DNA of 64,000 bases from Alistipes sp. (GTDB lineage Bacteria > Bacteroidota > Bacteroidia > Bacteroidales > Rikenellaceae): the NCBI GenBank assembly GCA_017937765.1, contig JAGBCY010000018.1, positions 1 to 64,000 of the forward strand. The letters are read 5' to 3'. The notes beneath the pieces are model-generated. The model was given only the letters and a program-made list of their open reading frames with translations, was not told the DNA's origin and ran no database searches. Below, piece after piece: positions 62,200 through 64,000 of this stretch. The first letter of the stretch is position 1. Each line of letters opens with the position of its first letter. The translations under genes were made by a program, and so were the position numbers.

Positions 62200-63141
62200 A
62201 TGAGTGACGCTAAACATACTGCCCGAAAGTTCGCGCTAAGCAAATGGCCTAAAGGTTATAGGATAGCCTTCAGATTGTTTGTCGCGCTACTCATTGCAGC
62301 TGCGAGTAATATCCTGTTATCGTTGTGGTTAGATACTCCGAAGATGGCACGTATTCGCCGCGATAATCATAACCTCGTCACACAATACACCATCCTTCAG
62401 GAGAAGATACGCTCGGCAGAACATACTCTTGCCGACATAAAACATCGCGACCAATATGTCTATCGTCCGTTGCTCGGTATCGACACACTCAATATCCCGC
62501 AGGTCTATTCCGACTATAACGACTCGAAGTATGCCGATCTTCCCGATGGTGAGTACGGAGAGATGATTCGCGAGGGTTGGCTCAACATCGACCGCTTGAC
62601 ACGCGAGCTGTACTACGCCTCGCGCTCGCTCGACGACACGCAGGACTTGGCCGAAAACAAGGAGGAGTTCTCTACTATCATACCCGCCATTTGGCCTATC
62701 GACCGTACTAAGCTGAAATATGTGAGTAGCCTTTATGGTATGCGTATGCACCCGAAGTATGGCTATTGGCGTATGCACGAGGGTATCGACCTCTCAGCAC
62801 CTAAGGGTACGCCTGTTTATGCAACGGGTAACGGTGTTGTTGTTGGTTCGGGTTGGAGACCGGGCTATGGTGAGATTATCGAGCTGAATCACGGCTTTGG
62901 TTATAAGACGCGTTATGGCCATCTGTCGAAACGCTATGTGCAAGCGGGTGATAGCGTTACGCGTGGTCAAGTGATAGGCGAAGTAGGTAACACAGGTGTG
63001 TCATCGGGTGCTCATTTGCACTACGAGGTGCGCTTCCGTGATAACACCGTGAATCCCATCCACTACTTTAATAAGGATATGTCTCCCGAGGCCTATATCG
63101 ACCTTATGGAACAGCTCGAGGAGTCAACAAAAAGTAATTGA
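62200..63141 (+). CDS. M23 family metallopeptidase (cell wall hydrolase)
   Basis: Zinc endopeptidase predicted to act on peptidoglycan cross-links in the periplasm. 313 residues: an N-terminal transmembrane helix (about 24-42, LFVALLIAAASNILLSLWL), a coiled-coil-like segment (55-85) and the M23 domain with MHEGIDL (HxxxD), GHLSK and HLHYEV. ATG at 62200; a TTG at 62197 is not needed. The second M23 gene starts 4 nt after its stop, so the pair is translationally close. Zinc ligands H, D and H are all present, so it should be active. Confidence 0.92.
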   Translation: MSDAKHTARKFALSKWPKGYRIAFRLFVALLIAAASNILLSLWLDTPKMARIRRDNHNLVTQYTILQEKIRSAEHTLADIKHRDQYVYRPLLGIDTLNIPQVYSDYNDSKYADLPDGEYGEMIREGWLNIDRLTRELYYASRSLDDTQDLAENKEEFSTIIPAIWPIDRTKLKYVSSLYGMRMHPKYGYWRMHEGIDLSAPKGTPVYATGNGVVVGSGWRPGYGEIIELNHGFGYKTRYGHLSKRYVQAGDSVTRGQVIGEVGNTGVSSGAHLHYEVRFRDNTVNPIHYFNKDMSPEAYIDLMEQLEESTKSN

Positions 63142-63145
63142 TTGA

Positions 63146-64000
63146 ATGAGAGATAAAGAGAATATATCACGTAGACGTTTACGTTTGAGACGGCGTTTGA
63201 TACCAAAGGCTATCAAGCTACTCGTGTGGGTGGCGATGATATTGATGTGGTGGGGGGTGATGTACTTCGCAGTAGATATGCCTGCGGAGTATAAACTGCG
63301 TCATTCGACCGATGATCTGCGTAATGAATATAATGAGTTATCAGAGCGTTATGACTCGTTATGTAATGTTTTGGATAATGTAGTGCAGCGCGACGAGAAT
63401 GTCTTTAGAAAGCTCTTCGAATCAAACCCATATGACTTAAGTGCTGATGTTGATAATGAGCGCATTGCGCTTTACGAGGAGCTGACGCAGATGGATGCCG
63501 AGGGGCTTATGGAGGTGTTGGATGGATATTTGCAACACACCGAGAGGCAGGAGCAGGAGATTGTATATGCCTACGAGGATTTGCAGTACAACCTCTCGAA
63601 TGGTGTGCTGTCGGTGGATTGTATTCCTGCGATTCAGCCTGTAAATAATAGACAGCTGACACTGCTTGCTGCGGGTAAAAAGCCTTTAATTAACCCGTTC
63701 CATCGCACTATGCGTGAGCATCATGGTGTTGATTATCTAATACCAGAAGGAACTGCCGTGTTTGCTACGGCCGATGGCGTGGTTAAATCTCTCTCGGAGA
63801 AGAATACGTCGCACGGCAAGGCAATTACCATCGATCACGGAAATGGCTATGAGACGTCGTATAGCCACCTGCTCGATATCAGGGTAAAGAAGGGGCAGAA
63901 AGTTAAGCGCGGTGATATAATTGCTCTCTCGGGTAACAGTGGCCTTTCGTTCGCGCCGCACCTTCACTACGAAGTGATCTTCAACGATACGCGCGTTGAC
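63146..64000 (+). CDS. M23 family metallopeptidase (second tandem copy), partial at the right edge
   Basis: Second predicted peptidoglycan endopeptidase; the frame from ATG 63146 stays open to the window edge (285 codons). One N-terminal membrane helix (about 27-45), a charged coiled-coil-like part (55-150), then the M23 domain with REHHGVD, SYSHLLD and HLHYEVIF. The zinc residues HxxxD and HLH are present. It diverges strongly from its neighbour outside the catalytic domain, so it is an old duplication. The C-terminus is missing. Confidence 0.9.
   Translation, partial: MRDKENISRRRLRLRRRLIPKAIKLLVWVAMILMWWGVMYFAVDMPAEYKLRHSTDDLRNEYNELSERYDSLCNVLDNVVQRDENVFRKLFESNPYDLSADVDNERIALYEELTQMDAEGLMEVLDGYLQHTERQEQEIVYAYEDLQYNLSNGVLSVDCIPAIQPVNNRQLTLLAAGKKPLINPFHRTMREHHGVDYLIPEGTAVFATADGVVKSLSEKNTSHGKAITIDHGNGYETSYSHLLDIRVKKGQKVKRGDIIALSGNSGLSFAPHLHYEVIFNDTRVD

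Overview
The window looks like chromosomal sequence from a gut-type Bacteroidales bacterium, most likely Alistipes or another member of the Rikenellaceae. This rests on the Bacteroidetes promoter pattern (TTG, 19-20 nt, TAnnTTTG) in front of many genes, families largely restricted to the phylum (BACON lipoproteins, DUF5689, DUF4301, DUF2764, calycin-like lipoproteins, TonB receptors), and a tmRNA tag ending in NYALAA. The genus is inferred; no 16S gene is present.

Layout. 1-2917 (minus): zinc-ribbon membrane protein, galactokinase and a eukaryotic-type Ser/Thr kinase cut by the window edge. 3011-4157 (plus): YbaK-type tRNA deacylase and a nitroreductase. 4218-4940 (minus): an FtsE-type ATPase. 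5176-5576: tmRNA, whose 3' end and terminator are repeated 295 bp downstream. 6032-16666 (minus): a five-gene envelope locus with a giant BACON/OB-like lipoprotein, two secreted nucleases of different families, a TonB receptor and a DUF5689 lipoprotein. I read it as a candidate extracellular nucleic-acid capture and uptake system and consider it the most interesting locus here. 16965-17981: ruvB. 18248-25781 (minus): a seven-gene V/A-type ATPase operon (E, DUF2764, A, B, D, I, K) whose rotor subunit carries Na+-site residues. 26029-27123: ROK sugar kinase. 27158-31384 (minus): murB, tilS, holA and a class IV aminotransferase. 31493-35652 (plus): DUF4301 protein, typA, rpiB. 35950-38896: a second TonB receptor and a calycin-like lipoprotein. 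38990-42086 (minus): HAD phosphatase and a CBM20-bearing 4-alpha-glucanotransferase. 42502-46665 (plus): gyrB, udk and a lipoprotein with a possible His/Cys dyad. Then iron-type alcohol dehydrogenase (minus), nusB, DUF1573, yajC (plus), mscL, a lipoprotein and an odd K+-channel-like protein (minus), a second BACON lipoprotein, rubrerythrin, ZIP transporter and NCS2 permease (plus). The end holds tRNA-Ala(GGC), gpmI and alaS (minus) and two tandem M23 peptidases (plus), the last cut by the window edge.

Between genes there are several layers of non-coding structure: strong bidirectional terminators, -7 boxes only 4-7 nt from start codons (predicted leaderless mRNAs), overlapping divergent promoters, dispersed low-complexity repeats of the AATTAGTAGTGAGTA type, two GTCATYCTGA-ended inverted-repeat elements, a 40-bp perfect palindrome upstream of gyrB, and two structural RNA genes (tmRNA and tRNA-Ala) that each have a duplicated 3' end plus terminator beginning in the T-loop, as expected of integration scars. 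I saw no CRISPR array, rRNA gene, transposase or integrase gene.
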